Shown here: in pieces, positions 9,119 through 17,762 of the stretch
How the letters are laid out: each line of letters begins with the position of its first letter
Position numbering within the stretch: position 1 is the stretch's first letter
Source: Bacteroides fluxus YIT 12057
Lineage (GTDB): Bacteria; Bacteroidota; Bacteroidia; Bacteroidales; Bacteroidaceae
Reading direction: 5' to 3'
Length of the DNA: 55,388 nt
NCBI RefSeq assembly: GCF_000195635.1
Contig: NZ_GL882693.1
Coordinates: forward strand, 1 to 55,388
Notes under the pieces: model-generated
What the model saw: only the letters and a program-made list of their open reading frames with translations
The model's database searches: none
What the model was told of the DNA's origin: nothing
Made by a program: the position numbers and the translations under genes

Positions 9119-10277
9119 AACGATATTATTCTTTTTTGTCTTGTTGGAATGTACATTTTCCAGTGCAGCTTCTGATAATGGCAATCATTCATCTCTTGAG
9201 GCTCAGATAGAGGTCGTTTTCAACAAGATGAAAATGACAGGTTTGGGAATTGCGGTTGTCAAAGGAGATTCTATTGTTTATGTTCATTCTTGGGGCTATA
9301 AAGAAGTACCAACAGCAAACAATCAAGGAATGTTTTTGAAGAATGATGACTTATTTCGTATTGCTTCTGTATCAAAAACCTTTGTGGCTACCGCCATATT
9401 GCAACTTGTAGAAGAAGGTGTTTTGAACTTGGATGATGATGTTCAGAATTTTCTCAAATTCCCTTTGCGAAATCCTTCCTATAAAGATAAGCCTATAACC
9501 GTAAGGATGTTGCTTACTCACACATCAAGCATTAACGATTCACAACGTTGGTGGTCGCTTGACATAATCAATCCTATTACTTCTGACAATTATGCTAAGT
9601 GCTTTTCTGAAACCCAACCTGGTGTGGAGTACAAGTATTGTAATTATAATTATTTGCTACTCGGTGCAGTGATAGAGGGGGCTACTGGAAATAGATTTGA
9701 TGCTGAGATTGATAGCAGAATAATGAAGCCGCTTGGTATTCAAGGTGGTTTTAATTGCAATTTGTTGGATTCAACCAAGTTTGTTAGGCTCTATCGTTAT
9801 AATAAGGAATCGGGCGCTTTTAGAGAGGACGATGAAGCCTATCGTCCTTATAGATATCAAATCCAGACTCATTACACATTAGGTAAATCTACAGGGTTGG
9901 TTTATCCTAGTTCTGGCATGAAAATAACTACTACAGATTTGGCCAAGTATATGATGATGCACATGAAAGGTGGCACTCTCAAGAAAACTACCATACTGTC
10001 ATTAAGAAGTGAAATGATGATGCGTGAGAATTATGTAGGAAAGAACAATTACGGTTTTGCATTTCGACAGTATCGTGGTTTAGTTCCCAATACAACATTG
10101 TACGGACAGACTGGGGGGGGATTTGGACTGAAAAGTGCAATGATATTCGATCCGAAGCATCAAATGGGCTTTGTCATTATATGCAGCGGTAGTTCATCAG
10201 AATATATTGATGGGTATAACGATATACATAAGCCGTTAATCAAACTACTATACAATCATTTTTCTAAGAATGACTGA
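9099..10277 (+). CDS. Beta-lactamase-fold serine hydrolase, secreted
   Basis: Class C beta-lactamase/penicillin-binding-protein-like hydrolase of 392 aa with a hydrophobic N-terminal signal segment (about residues 7-25). Family motifs are visible: SxxK as SVSK near residue 92, the tyrosine motif as YNY near residue 182 (normally YxN), and a C-terminal G-Q-T-G-G that replaces KTG. It overlaps the GNAT gene by 20 nt in another frame. Such a gene is unusual in a capsule operon; it may act as an esterase or transacylase on the polymer or on peptidoglycan. A resistance role is not implied. Confidence 0.8.
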   Translation: MLRVGCKTILFFFVLLECTFSSAASDNGNHSSLEAQIEVVFNKMKMTGLGIAVVKGDSIVYVHSWGYKEVPTANNQGMFLKNDDLFRIASVSKTFVATAILQLVEEGVLNLDDDVQNFLKFPLRNPSYKDKPITVRMLLTHTSSINDSQRWWSLDIINPITSDNYAKCFSETQPGVEYKYCNYNYLLLGAVIEGATGNRFDAEIDSRIMKPLGIQGGFNCNLLDSTKFVRLYRYNKESGAFREDDEAYRPYRYQIQTHYTLGKSTGLVYPSSGMKITTTDLAKYMMMHMKGGTLKKTTILSLRSEMMMRENYVGKNNYGFAFRQYRGLVPNTTLYGQTGGGFGLKSAMIFDPKHQMGFVIICSGSSSEYIDGYNDIHKPLIKLLYNHFSKND

Positions 10278-11493
10278 ATCCCTGTACGAAAGTAAAGTAG
10301 CTATTACAAAGCCAAGATTTGACATCTTTGTGTTGGCTTTTGCCGTGCTGTTGCTGATGTTCAAGTCTCAACGTATTCTGTGGGTAAGACCAATACCTGA
10401 GATTATTATCGTTGTTTTTGCCCTAACTGTTTTTTTGTTTCACCTAAGATTGTATGTAAATTATTTTAAATATACATGTGCTGGTGTATTTCATAGTATG
10501 GCTTTGCTTCTTTTCTTGTTCGCATATGAAACTTTGTGCGTATCTGACTTGAATCCGATAGCTATCCTAGCTTCTGTATCAACGCTGTTTTGCACCGAAA
10601 TACTGATACTTACTCCTACTCAGTTCAAAAGGCAGATACTAAACTTTGTCATAAAGGTGATTCAGTTTTGTGTAGGTATTTCATTGGTTGGTTGGATATT
10701 GTTCTTGTTGAAGTTTCCATTGCCTCATTATACGGATGCTTCAGACCCATATTATTATCACACTATCTATTATTTATTCAATCTGAATGGCGATCCGGAT
10801 CTACAACTTGTACCCCGTTTTGCCGGATTTTTTTTAGAACCAGGACATCTGGGTACGATGTGTGTGTTCTTGCTTTGTATAAACCGTTTTCGTTTGCGTG
10901 AATTGGGAAATAAAATATTGCTGGTAGGGGTGTTGTTCTCTTTGTCGCTTGCGGCGTATGGCTTGTTGGTCGGGGCAGTGATAATATATTTCATCCAAAT
11001 GAGAAAAACTATTTGGATTATTGTATTTGGAAGTCTTTTTACTACAGTTGGTATAATATCTTATTTTTACAACAATGGAGATAATGTACTTTATCAGATG
11101 ATTTTCCATCGTATAGAATTTGAAGATGGTGAGATGGTGGGTAATAATAGAACATCCATGTACTTCGATGCGGAATTTGATAAGTATCTATCTAGTAGTA
11201 AGGTGTGGACGGGTATGGGAAGGGATGCATTCGGCAGTGAGAAAAATGCCAATCAAAACATTACAATTGGATGTGCTGGTTACAAACGATATTTCTTTAT
11301 CCGAGGGGTGTTGGGTACAGTGTTGTTACTGCTGTTTCTGGTGGCTTATTATTGGAATTATCGCTCTATTTGGGCTTTGGGCTTCTTGATAGTATTCATA
11401 GTAGGTAACTTAATCCGTGATTATCCTTTGAAACCAATATGGCTCTACCTTTTTATATTGAGTTTACCCATTTTGAAATTAGAAAATAAATAA
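10270..11493 (+). CDS. wzy: Wzy-like O-antigen/capsule polymerase
   Basis: Polytopic membrane protein of 407 aa with about 10 hydrophobic helices. A large polar loop lies between the helix near residue 165 and the next at about 205 (contains PRFAGFFLEPGHLG), and another lies at about residues 280-340. This layout, the AT-rich base composition and the lack of strong motifs are typical of Wzy polymerases, which link repeat units in the periplasm. It overlaps the preceding hydrolase by 8 nt. It is the only polymerase candidate in the operon, which supports the call. Confidence 0.75.
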   Translation: MTESLYESKVAITKPRFDIFVLAFAVLLLMFKSQRILWVRPIPEIIIVVFALTVFLFHLRLYVNYFKYTCAGVFHSMALLLFLFAYETLCVSDLNPIAILASVSTLFCTEILILTPTQFKRQILNFVIKVIQFCVGISLVGWILFLLKFPLPHYTDASDPYYYHTIYYLFNLNGDPDLQLVPRFAGFFLEPGHLGTMCVFLLCINRFRLRELGNKILLVGVLFSLSLAAYGLLVGAVIIYFIQMRKTIWIIVFGSLFTTVGIISYFYNNGDNVLYQMIFHRIEFEDGEMVGNNRTSMYFDAEFDKYLSSSKVWTGMGRDAFGSEKNANQNITIGCAGYKRYFFIRGVLGTVLLLLFLVAYYWNYRSIWALGFLIVFIVGNLIRDYPLKPIWLYLFILSLPILKLENK

Positions 11494-11496
11494 ATT

Positions 11497-12633
11497 ATGT
11501 CGGCTTTACATATAGGTTTTGACCATAACTTTATAGAACATTCAAGGCGTGTGTTTGAAGAGTATTATCCCAACACGAATACTTTCGTAATCCTAAAGAA
11601 AACAGGCGCATTGAGAATAATCAAACATCCAGAGAATTTTGTCATTTTGAATCTTTATGATGAACGAAACTTTGAGAAACTTTGGAGGTTATGCGTAGAC
11701 AATGATGTTGATAAGATAGTGCTTCATGGGTGTTCGATTAAGTTTGCAGCAATTTTGAAATTCCTCCAGACGAAAAGAAAGTTTACTGTGTACTGGCTGT
11801 TTTGGGGATATGAACTTTATCAGACGTTGGGGTATGAAAAGAACTATAAATTATTGGATGAACCTTTTTCGCCTTTAAAAATATCTTCTTATTATGTACC
11901 TAATGCATGTAGTAAACTCATTCGTAAGTTGTGTGGACGTTATTTGCCGTCAGTAGTGATGGAAATGCTTCCTCGTATCGATTATTTCTGTTTTTGGTTT
12001 AAGGATGATTATGATTTGTTGAAGAAATACTTTGATGTTCCTATAAAGTATAAGTTTTTTGCTTACTCAGCCAGCAAGAGAGGAGAAGTACCACCTTATC
12101 TTTTTGACTTGAAAGATAGGCAGACTGCAACAATCATGGTAAATCATCAGGCTTCAGCTTTCGGTAATCATAAAACTGTATTTCGTAGGCTTAAGGAGCT
12201 TAATTGTACCAAACAATACGATGTGATGGTACCATTATCTTATGGCAGTAGTTGGGTGAAGCGGGGTATCGTTAAGATGGGCGACAAGTTGTTTGGAAAT
12301 TCATTTTTTCCGATAACTACTTATTTACCGAAGGAAGAGTATTTCAGATTACTTGAAAAGGTGGATGTTGCCATCTTCGGACAGCGACGTCAAGAGGCAT
12401 CAGGTAATATTATCCAACTATTGAGAAATGGCGTGAAAGTCTTTTTGCGAAATGATAATACGTTGCTCAATTACTACAGAACAAGGGGCTATATAATCTT
12501 TTCATTCGAAGATGATTTGATAGATGAGTATTCATTGCGGTCTTTGTCTATTTTAGAAAAAGAACACAATAGGCAGTGTTATTTGGATACTCGGCTCTAC
12601 TATGATGATTTTATGCCCACATTTTTTGATTGA
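11497..12633 (+). CDS. Glycosyltransferase, WecF/family 56-like
   Basis: A 378-aa soluble protein. The segments TVYWLFWGYELYQTLGY near residue 105, IMVNHQASAFGNHKTVFRRL near residue 208 and EVDVAIFGQRRQEASGNIIQLLRNGVKVFLR-like text near residue 288 follow the pattern of WecF-type 4-acetamido-fucose transferases (GT56): a glycine/asparagine nucleotide site followed by a conserved Q-A-x-G-N-I motif. It probably adds an N-acetylated deoxyamino sugar to the lipid-linked intermediate. It is one of few recognisable glycosyltransferases in the operon, so the repeat unit may be short or other transferases may lie outside the window. Confidence 0.65.
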   Translation: MSALHIGFDHNFIEHSRRVFEEYYPNTNTFVILKKTGALRIIKHPENFVILNLYDERNFEKLWRLCVDNDVDKIVLHGCSIKFAAILKFLQTKRKFTVYWLFWGYELYQTLGYEKNYKLLDEPFSPLKISSYYVPNACSKLIRKLCGRYLPSVVMEMLPRIDYFCFWFKDDYDLLKKYFDVPIKYKFFAYSASKRGEVPPYLFDLKDRQTATIMVNHQASAFGNHKTVFRRLKELNCTKQYDVMVPLSYGSSWVKRGIVKMGDKLFGNSFFPITTYLPKEEYFRLLEKVDVAIFGQRRQEASGNIIQLLRNGVKVFLRNDNTLLNYYRTRGYIIFSFEDDLIDEYSLRSLSILEKEHNRQCYLDTRLYYDDFMPTFFD

Positions 12634-12637
12634 CATA

Positions 12638-13267
12638 ATGAAGAATTTAGTAATAATCGGTGCTGGTGGTATGGGACGTACCATTTTTGACGTAGCTCGT
12701 GATAGTATAGGTTATGGCATAGAGTACACCATCAAGGGATTCATAGATGATAACTTATCTGCACTGGATGGTTTTGAGGATTATCCTCCTATGTTGGGGA
12801 CAATATCCCATTATTTGCCCGAAGTGGATGATGTCTTTACATTCTCTATTGGTGGCGAATCAAGAAGGGCTTGTGTTGAGTGCTTGATGGAGCGGAATGC
12901 CAAGTTTATCAATATCGTTCACTGTACGGCTCGAATAGGATCAAATGTTCGTATGGGCGAAGGTAATGTGATAGGTGCCTTTACCTCTTTGGGAGCTGAT
13001 TGTAGCGTAGGTAGTTACAACATGATTCAATCGTACACAGTGATAGGGCATGATGCTAAGATTGGTGATTTTAACAGAATAGATACTCATGTTACTTGTG
13101 TCGGAGGAATTCAAATAGGAAATGAGACAACAATTCACACTTCTGCGGTCATTAATCATAAAGTGATAGTCGAAGATAATGCCCATGTGGGTGCATGTAG
13201 TTTTGTTATTAGAAGAGTTAAAGCTGGTACAACTGTATTCGGCAATCCCGCTAAGAAATTAGTTTAA
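12638..13267 (+). CDS. PglD/NeuD-like hexapeptide-repeat acyltransferase
   Basis: About 209 aa from the ATG at 12638, 4 nt after the previous stop; an upstream in-frame ATG at 12602 would overlap that gene and is disfavoured. A Rossmann-like N-terminal domain (NLVIIGAGGMGRTIFDVAR) is followed by a left-handed beta-helix of hexapeptide repeats (about residues 95-195) that includes the IGHDAKIGDF segment, where the histidine is the PglD catalytic base. PglD acetylates a UDP-4-amino sugar with acetyl-CoA. Here the next gene is an acyl carrier protein, so an acyl-ACP donor is possible; that is inference. Confidence 0.85.
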   Translation: MKNLVIIGAGGMGRTIFDVARDSIGYGIEYTIKGFIDDNLSALDGFEDYPPMLGTISHYLPEVDDVFTFSIGGESRRACVECLMERNAKFINIVHCTARIGSNVRMGEGNVIGAFTSLGADCSVGSYNMIQSYTVIGHDAKIGDFNRIDTHVTCVGGIQIGNETTIHTSAVINHKVIVEDNAHVGACSFVIRRVKAGTTVFGNPAKKLV

Positions 13268-13279
13268 ATATATATAGTT

Positions 13280-13510
13280 ATGGAAATCAAAGATTTTATT
13301 GAAAATTTTGCAGAACAGTTTGATGATACAGCTGTTGAAATGTTAAGTGCTGAAACCAAATTTAGAGAATTGGATGAATGGTCTTCATTGATTGCTTTGT
13401 CAGTCATTGCAATGGTGGATGAGGTTTATGGGATAACCATAAATGGTGAGGATATTCGTAGTTCTCAAACAATTAGTGATTTGTTTAACAGAATAGCGGA
13501 TAGGAAATAG
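13280..13510 (+). CDS. Acyl carrier protein (first of two)
   Basis: A 76-aa acidic four-helix carrier protein. The phosphopantetheine site is the serine in the DEWSSL motif (S36 by alignment to the usual DSL). It lies directly before a short-chain reductase, with the stop abutting the next start, so both are probably made together. It differs from the household AcpP pattern (LGADSLD) and is best read as a dedicated carrier for an acyl group used in polysaccharide decoration. Confidence 0.85.
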   Translation: MEIKDFIENFAEQFDDTAVEMLSAETKFRELDEWSSLIALSVIAMVDEVYGITINGEDIRSSQTISDLFNRIADRK

Positions 13511-14263
13511 ATGTATAATCCTTTCTCTTTGAGAAGCAAGACAATACTTGTAACAGGTGCTTCATCTGGTATTGGACGAGCTACTGCTATAGAGTGTTCA
13601 AGATTGGGAGCTACGTTGGTTTTGACAGGTCGAAATGAGGAAGCCTTACAGGAAACCAAGGAACAATTGGCAGATTTAGGCAATGGTCATTCTATTCTTG
13701 TTGCTGATTTGACGAATGAAGAAGCTTGTGAAGATTTGGTTTCTCGGCTTCCTTTGTTGGACGGGTTTGTCAGTAATGCCGGAATAGGAAAGATGCTTCC
13801 TTTACAATTTTATTCTTTGGAGGCATTAGATGAGGTCTTTCGGATAAACTGTTTTTCTCCAATGCTTTTATTAAAATTGTTAGTGAAGAGAAAGAGGCTT
13901 GAAAATCATTCTTCTGTGGTGTTTACCGCTTCAATATCCGGTTACAATAATGTTGCTCCGGCCAATGGCATTTATGGAGCTTCTAAAAGCGCATTGAGTG
14001 CTTATATGAAATATGCGGCTTTAGAGTTGGCGGGAAAGGGGATTCGATGTAATGCTGTACATCCAGGAAGAATAAACACCCCTTTGATATCCAATCGGAT
14101 GTTGACAGAAGAAGATGTATCCAAAGATGTAGAACAATATCCTTTGAAACGTTACGGAGAACCAAGCGAGGTGGCTCATGCCATCATCTATTTGTTGTCG
14201 GATGCCGCATCATGGGTTACCGGAACTAATCTGGTAATCGATGGTGGGCGTAGCCTGAAATGA
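13511..14263 (+). CDS. FabG-like short-chain dehydrogenase/reductase (first)
   Basis: Classical NAD(P)-dependent SDR of 250 aa. The cofactor motif TGASSGIG is near residue 16, the SNAG motif near residue 93, and the catalytic YxxxK appears as YGASK near residue 156, with the upstream serine in FTASISG. The C-terminus carries the typical SDAASWVTGTNLVIDGG. It starts on the base after the ACP stop. With the KASIII enzyme downstream it could reduce a 3-ketoacyl-ACP to a 3-hydroxyacyl-ACP. Confidence 0.88.
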   Translation: MYNPFSLRSKTILVTGASSGIGRATAIECSRLGATLVLTGRNEEALQETKEQLADLGNGHSILVADLTNEEACEDLVSRLPLLDGFVSNAGIGKMLPLQFYSLEALDEVFRINCFSPMLLLKLLVKRKRLENHSSVVFTASISGYNNVAPANGIYGASKSALSAYMKYAALELAGKGIRCNAVHPGRINTPLISNRMLTEEDVSKDVEQYPLKRYGEPSEVAHAIIYLLSDAASWVTGTNLVIDGGRSLK

Positions 14264-15027
14264 TTGATATGGAAAGATTTTTAGAGAATAAGGTATGTAT
14301 CATTACCGGTGCAGCACAAGGCATCGGCAAATCGATAGCCGAACGCTTTGCTTCGGACGGTGCCTTGGTTTATGCCTGTGACCGTGCAGAGGGAGCTATG
14401 GATGAATGGGCGGAAGTCTGTTCGGAGAAATACGGTACACGCGTGTGTCCTTTGTATTTTGACGTGACCGATGCTGTGGCTGTAAAATCCGCCTTTATGT
14501 CTGTATTCAAGCAGGAAGGACGGATTGATGTATTGGTGAACAATGCGGGTGTTGTGTTCAACAAGAAAATCGGCATGATACTTCGTCCGGAGACCGAGCT
14601 TATGTTTAGGGTGAATGTCATAGCTGTGATAGAAATGGTACAGCTGGTTTCCCGGCTGATGGCCAGGGGACATGGCGGCTCCATTGTGAATATAGCTTCG
14701 GTGACAGCCGTACTTGGCTCTCCCGGTCAGTCTGCCTATTCGGCAACCAAGGGGGCGATCATGGCTTTCACCAAGTCTGCGGCCAAGGAACTGGCATCTC
14801 AAGGAATCCGTGTGAATGCGGTGGCTCCGGGTATTGTAAAAACAGAGCGTTTTTCCGAACTTTACGAAGAAAGCGGTGAGAAAATAGACAACCGTATCCA
14901 GAGAATCGCATTGGGCCGTTTGGGGACTCCCTTGGACGTGGCCAATGCTTGTGCCTTTCTGGCATCAGACCGTTCATCCTATATATCGGGACAGATATTG
15001 GGGGTTGACGGTTGCGCTTCCATTTAA
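14260..15027 (+). CDS. FabG-like short-chain dehydrogenase/reductase (second)
   Basis: SDR of 255 aa that overlaps the first reductase by 4 nt (ATGA). Motifs: TGAAQGIG for NAD(P), NNAG near residue 92, YSATK as the catalytic YxxxK, and a C-terminal SSYISGQILGVDGC. From about 14,260 to 17,760 the DNA is GC-richer than the block before it, so this gene begins a compositionally different set. A second reductase could act on another carbon, or on the sugar itself; the sequence does not decide. Confidence 0.88.
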   Translation: MIDMERFLENKVCIITGAAQGIGKSIAERFASDGALVYACDRAEGAMDEWAEVCSEKYGTRVCPLYFDVTDAVAVKSAFMSVFKQEGRIDVLVNNAGVVFNKKIGMILRPETELMFRVNVIAVIEMVQLVSRLMARGHGGSIVNIASVTAVLGSPGQSAYSATKGAIMAFTKSAAKELASQGIRVNAVAPGIVKTERFSELYEESGEKIDNRIQRIALGRLGTPLDVANACAFLASDRSSYISGQILGVDGCASI

Positions 15028-15039
15028 GATAAAAATAAG

Positions 15040-16437
15040 ATGATATTAAGTTTGAACGAGCGACCACAAGAGGCGGTTGCTGTAATAGATGCTTCAGGGA
15101 CTATCTTGAAGTACGGGGAGTTGTCGGCATTTTCGGAGAAAATCGGTGCTTTACTTCCCCGGCGTTCCCTGTTGTTCTTGTTGACAGAAAATAATGTTGG
15201 TGGGATAGCATGGAGTATCGGTAGCATTAATTCCGGTAATGTCCCCTTGATATTGAACGCTCATATTGAGGAAGGGCTTTTTCATAATTTGTTTGAGATT
15301 TACCGTCCTCCTTATGTGTGTGTACCATCATCGATGGCGGACACACTGCAATATGAACCTGTGTATGAGTATTATGGCTATACTTTACTGTGTACCGGAA
15401 TGGAATCATGTAGGGTACATGATGACTTGTCCCATCTGCTGCCGACTTCCGGCTCTACGGGAAGTCCCAAATTGGTTCGTCATAAATATGAGAATATAGA
15501 GGCGGCAGCTCTGAATATCTCCACTTTCTTTGGACTGACCTCCGCTGACCGTCCATTGCTGGTGCTGCCATTGTATTATACAATGGGGCTGTCCGTAGTA
15601 TTTAGCCACCTATATGTGGGTGCCACTATATTGATAACCCACCAAAGCATGACAGACAAGGCTTTCTGGAGTTTCATGAAGGAGCAGCGGGCCACCAGTT
15701 TTACAGGAGTGCCCTACAGTTTTGAAATTTTGAATCTGATGCGTTTCTTTCGTATGGATTTACCTGATTTGACTTTGCTTACTCAGGGTGGCGGTAAGAT
15801 GCCTCGCCAACTGAATCTGAAGTTTGCTGAATATTGTCGTGACACCGGCAAACGCTGGATAGCTACTTACGGCCAGTCTGAAGGTACTGCCCGCATGGCC
15901 TATCTTCCTGCTGAATATGCAATATCCAAATGCGGGAGCATAGGCCGGGCAGTTCCCAATGCGGAACTGTCCTTGATAGATAGTGACGGAAATGTGATAG
16001 AAGGTTCTCACACGGAAGGTGAAATGTGCTATCGTGGCAGGAATGTGACAATGGGATATGCCCGCAGTCGGGAAGATTTGTTACTGGGCGATGAACGTAA
16101 TGGCTTTATGCGTACCGGTGACTTGGCTTACAGGGATGAGGACGGCTGTTATTACATTGTGGGGCGTATGGGACGTTTTTTGAAGCTGTTTGGTATGCGT
16201 ATCGGTCTGGATGAGTGCGAGCAGATAATCAAAGGGAAATATCCGATAGAGTGTGCTTGTGTGGGTACAGACGATAAGATGACCGTCTATTTGACCGATG
16301 AAAAATATGCGGTGGCTGTAAAGGAGATACTGGTTGAAAAGACCAAACTGGTAGCCTCGGCTTTTGGGGTAAAAGTGATTGCTGACATACCTAAGAATGA
16401 GGCGGGAAAAATATTGTATAGTAAGTTGAATTCATAA
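15040..16437 (+). CDS. AMP-forming acyl ligase (ANL superfamily)
   Basis: Adenylate-forming enzyme of 465 aa. The phosphate loop LLPTSGSTGSPK is near residue 132, the adenine-binding YGQSEGT near residue 278, the RTGDLA motif with the hinge YYIVGR near residues 360-375, and the C-terminal catalytic lysine in KNEAGKILYSK near residue 457. It probably activates a carboxylic acid and loads it on the ACP encoded next (14 nt downstream). It is shorter than acyl-CoA synthetases (about 550 aa), which fits acyl-ACP or carrier-loading ligases. Confidence 0.85.
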   Translation: MILSLNERPQEAVAVIDASGTILKYGELSAFSEKIGALLPRRSLLFLLTENNVGGIAWSIGSINSGNVPLILNAHIEEGLFHNLFEIYRPPYVCVPSSMADTLQYEPVYEYYGYTLLCTGMESCRVHDDLSHLLPTSGSTGSPKLVRHKYENIEAAALNISTFFGLTSADRPLLVLPLYYTMGLSVVFSHLYVGATILITHQSMTDKAFWSFMKEQRATSFTGVPYSFEILNLMRFFRMDLPDLTLLTQGGGKMPRQLNLKFAEYCRDTGKRWIATYGQSEGTARMAYLPAEYAISKCGSIGRAVPNAELSLIDSDGNVIEGSHTEGEMCYRGRNVTMGYARSREDLLLGDERNGFMRTGDLAYRDEDGCYYIVGRMGRFLKLFGMRIGLDECEQIIKGKYPIECACVGTDDKMTVYLTDEKYAVAVKEILVEKTKLVASAFGVKVIADIPKNEAGKILYSKLNS

Positions 16438-16451
16438 AAAAGATAGGAACG

Positions 16452-16691
16452 ATGACAAATATTGAAAAGTATAATGACGCTTTTGTAGAAGTGTTTGGGG
16501 TGGATAGTGCAGTGTTGAACGATAGTTTTTCAAAAGACAGCGTGGAATCCTGGGATTCTGTTCACCAACTGAATATAATCGCATTGCTGGAAGAGTCCTT
16601 TGACGTAATGTTTGACCCAGAGGATATCATGGAGTTTACTTCCTATGGAAAGGGACGTGAGATATTGAAAAAATACGAAGTTGAACTTTAA
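16452..16691 (+). CDS. Acyl carrier protein (second)
   Basis: A 79-aa acidic carrier protein. The phosphopantetheine serine is S36 in the ESWDSVHQL motif, followed by the helix LNIIALLEESF. It sits between the acyl ligase and the KASIII gene, the natural place for the carrier that receives the activated acid and presents it for condensation. It is only weakly similar to the first ACP at 13,280, so each may serve a different partner. Confidence 0.88.
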   Translation: MTNIEKYNDAFVEVFGVDSAVLNDSFSKDSVESWDSVHQLNIIALLEESFDVMFDPEDIMEFTSYGKGREILKKYEVEL

Positions 16692-16702
16692 GGGTCAAGG
16701 TA

Positions 16703-17761
16703 ATGGCAAGATGGGAAATTAAGAATGTCGGCATGAAGGGAGTGGCTATGACCGTTCCGGAGAATGTGGTAAAAACTTCCGAACTGGGACTTCTTTCCCA
16801 AGAGGAAGCTGATGTATTCGACAATACAGTCGGTATAAAAGAAAGGCATATTGCTCCGGACACAATGTGCGCTTCGGATATGTGCCAGGCTGCTGCCGAG
16901 AAACTGCTTGAAGAGCTGGGGTGGGAGAAGGACAGTATTGATGTATTGCTGTTTGAGTCTGTTACGGGTGATTATCGTACTCCTCCTACTTCTTGCATAT
17001 TGCAAGACAGGCTTGGGTTGTCGGAAAATTGTTTCTGTATGGATATTCCAATGGGGTGTTGTGGGTGTATGTATGCCATAACGGTTGCCGGTAACCTGTT
17101 GACGGCAGGTAATGTAAAACGTGCCTTGTTGCTTGTAGGTGATACGGCTTTGCGGATGGGATCCATGAAAGACAAAAGCCGTGTACCTTTGTTCGGTGAC
17201 TGCGGTACAGCCATAGCTTTGGAATATGATGAGACTGCCAATGATATTGTAGTTGATTTTCATACCTACGGTAAGGGATATGAAGCTTTGATGACCCCTC
17301 ACGGTGGTTTCCGCCATCTGGCTACACCAGCTTCCTTTGAATATGAAGATTTTGGCAACGGCATTGTGCGTGCTCCCATCCATACATTGATAAATGGAAT
17401 GAATGTCTTTTCGTTCGCCATATCCCGTCCTCCTAAATCCGTCGAAGCCTTTTTAGATAATTATAAAATCAATCGTGAAGCGGATATAGACTATTTCTTG
17501 ATTCATCAGGCGAACAAGATGATTGTGGATCGTATTGTGAAGAAATTGAAGTTGCCCAAAGAGAAGGTTCCTTATAACCTGGAGGAGTTTGGAAACTTGG
17601 GTGGAGCTTCTATTCCTTCATTAATGGTGAGCCGCTTGCGTGAACGGCTGATGCAGGAAGAGACTACCTTGTTGATGTCCTCTTTCGGGCTTGGATTAAG
17701 CTGGGGGACAATGTGGATGAAGACGAAACCTATGGTTGTGCCTGATATAATTTGGTTATAG
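16703..17761 (+). CDS. 3-oxoacyl-ACP synthase III (KASIII/FabH-like)
   Basis: Thiolase-fold condensing enzyme of 352 aa with the complete KASIII triad: C119 in the MGCCG segment, H268 in LIHQAN and N298 in the NLGGAS motif. FabH condenses an acyl-CoA or acyl starter with malonyl-ACP to give a 3-ketoacyl-ACP. In this operon it has its own ACPs, reductases and ligase and none of the fatty-acid genes around it, so a specialised short acyl product is more likely than bulk lipid. It is separated by one base from the next ATP-grasp gene. Confidence 0.9.
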   Translation: MARWEIKNVGMKGVAMTVPENVVKTSELGLLSQEEADVFDNTVGIKERHIAPDTMCASDMCQAAAEKLLEELGWEKDSIDVLLFESVTGDYRTPPTSCILQDRLGLSENCFCMDIPMGCCGCMYAITVAGNLLTAGNVKRALLLVGDTALRMGSMKDKSRVPLFGDCGTAIALEYDETANDIVVDFHTYGKGYEALMTPHGGFRHLATPASFEYEDFGNGIVRAPIHTLINGMNVFSFAISRPPKSVEAFLDNYKINREADIDYFLIHQANKMIVDRIVKKLKLPKEKVPYNLEEFGNLGGASIPSLMVSRLRERLMQEETTLLMSSFGLGLSWGTMWMKTKPMVVPDIIWL

Positions 17762-17762
17762 T

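Noticed and set aside
9099..10277. Beta-lactamase resistance gene
   Set aside because: The fold is right but the motifs (YNY, Q-T-G in place of KTG) and capsule context suggest an esterase or transacylase rather than a resistance enzyme.
10770..11109. Antisense frames opposite the polymerase gene
   Set aside because: Short, no start context and low-complexity composition inside a clear multi-pass membrane gene.
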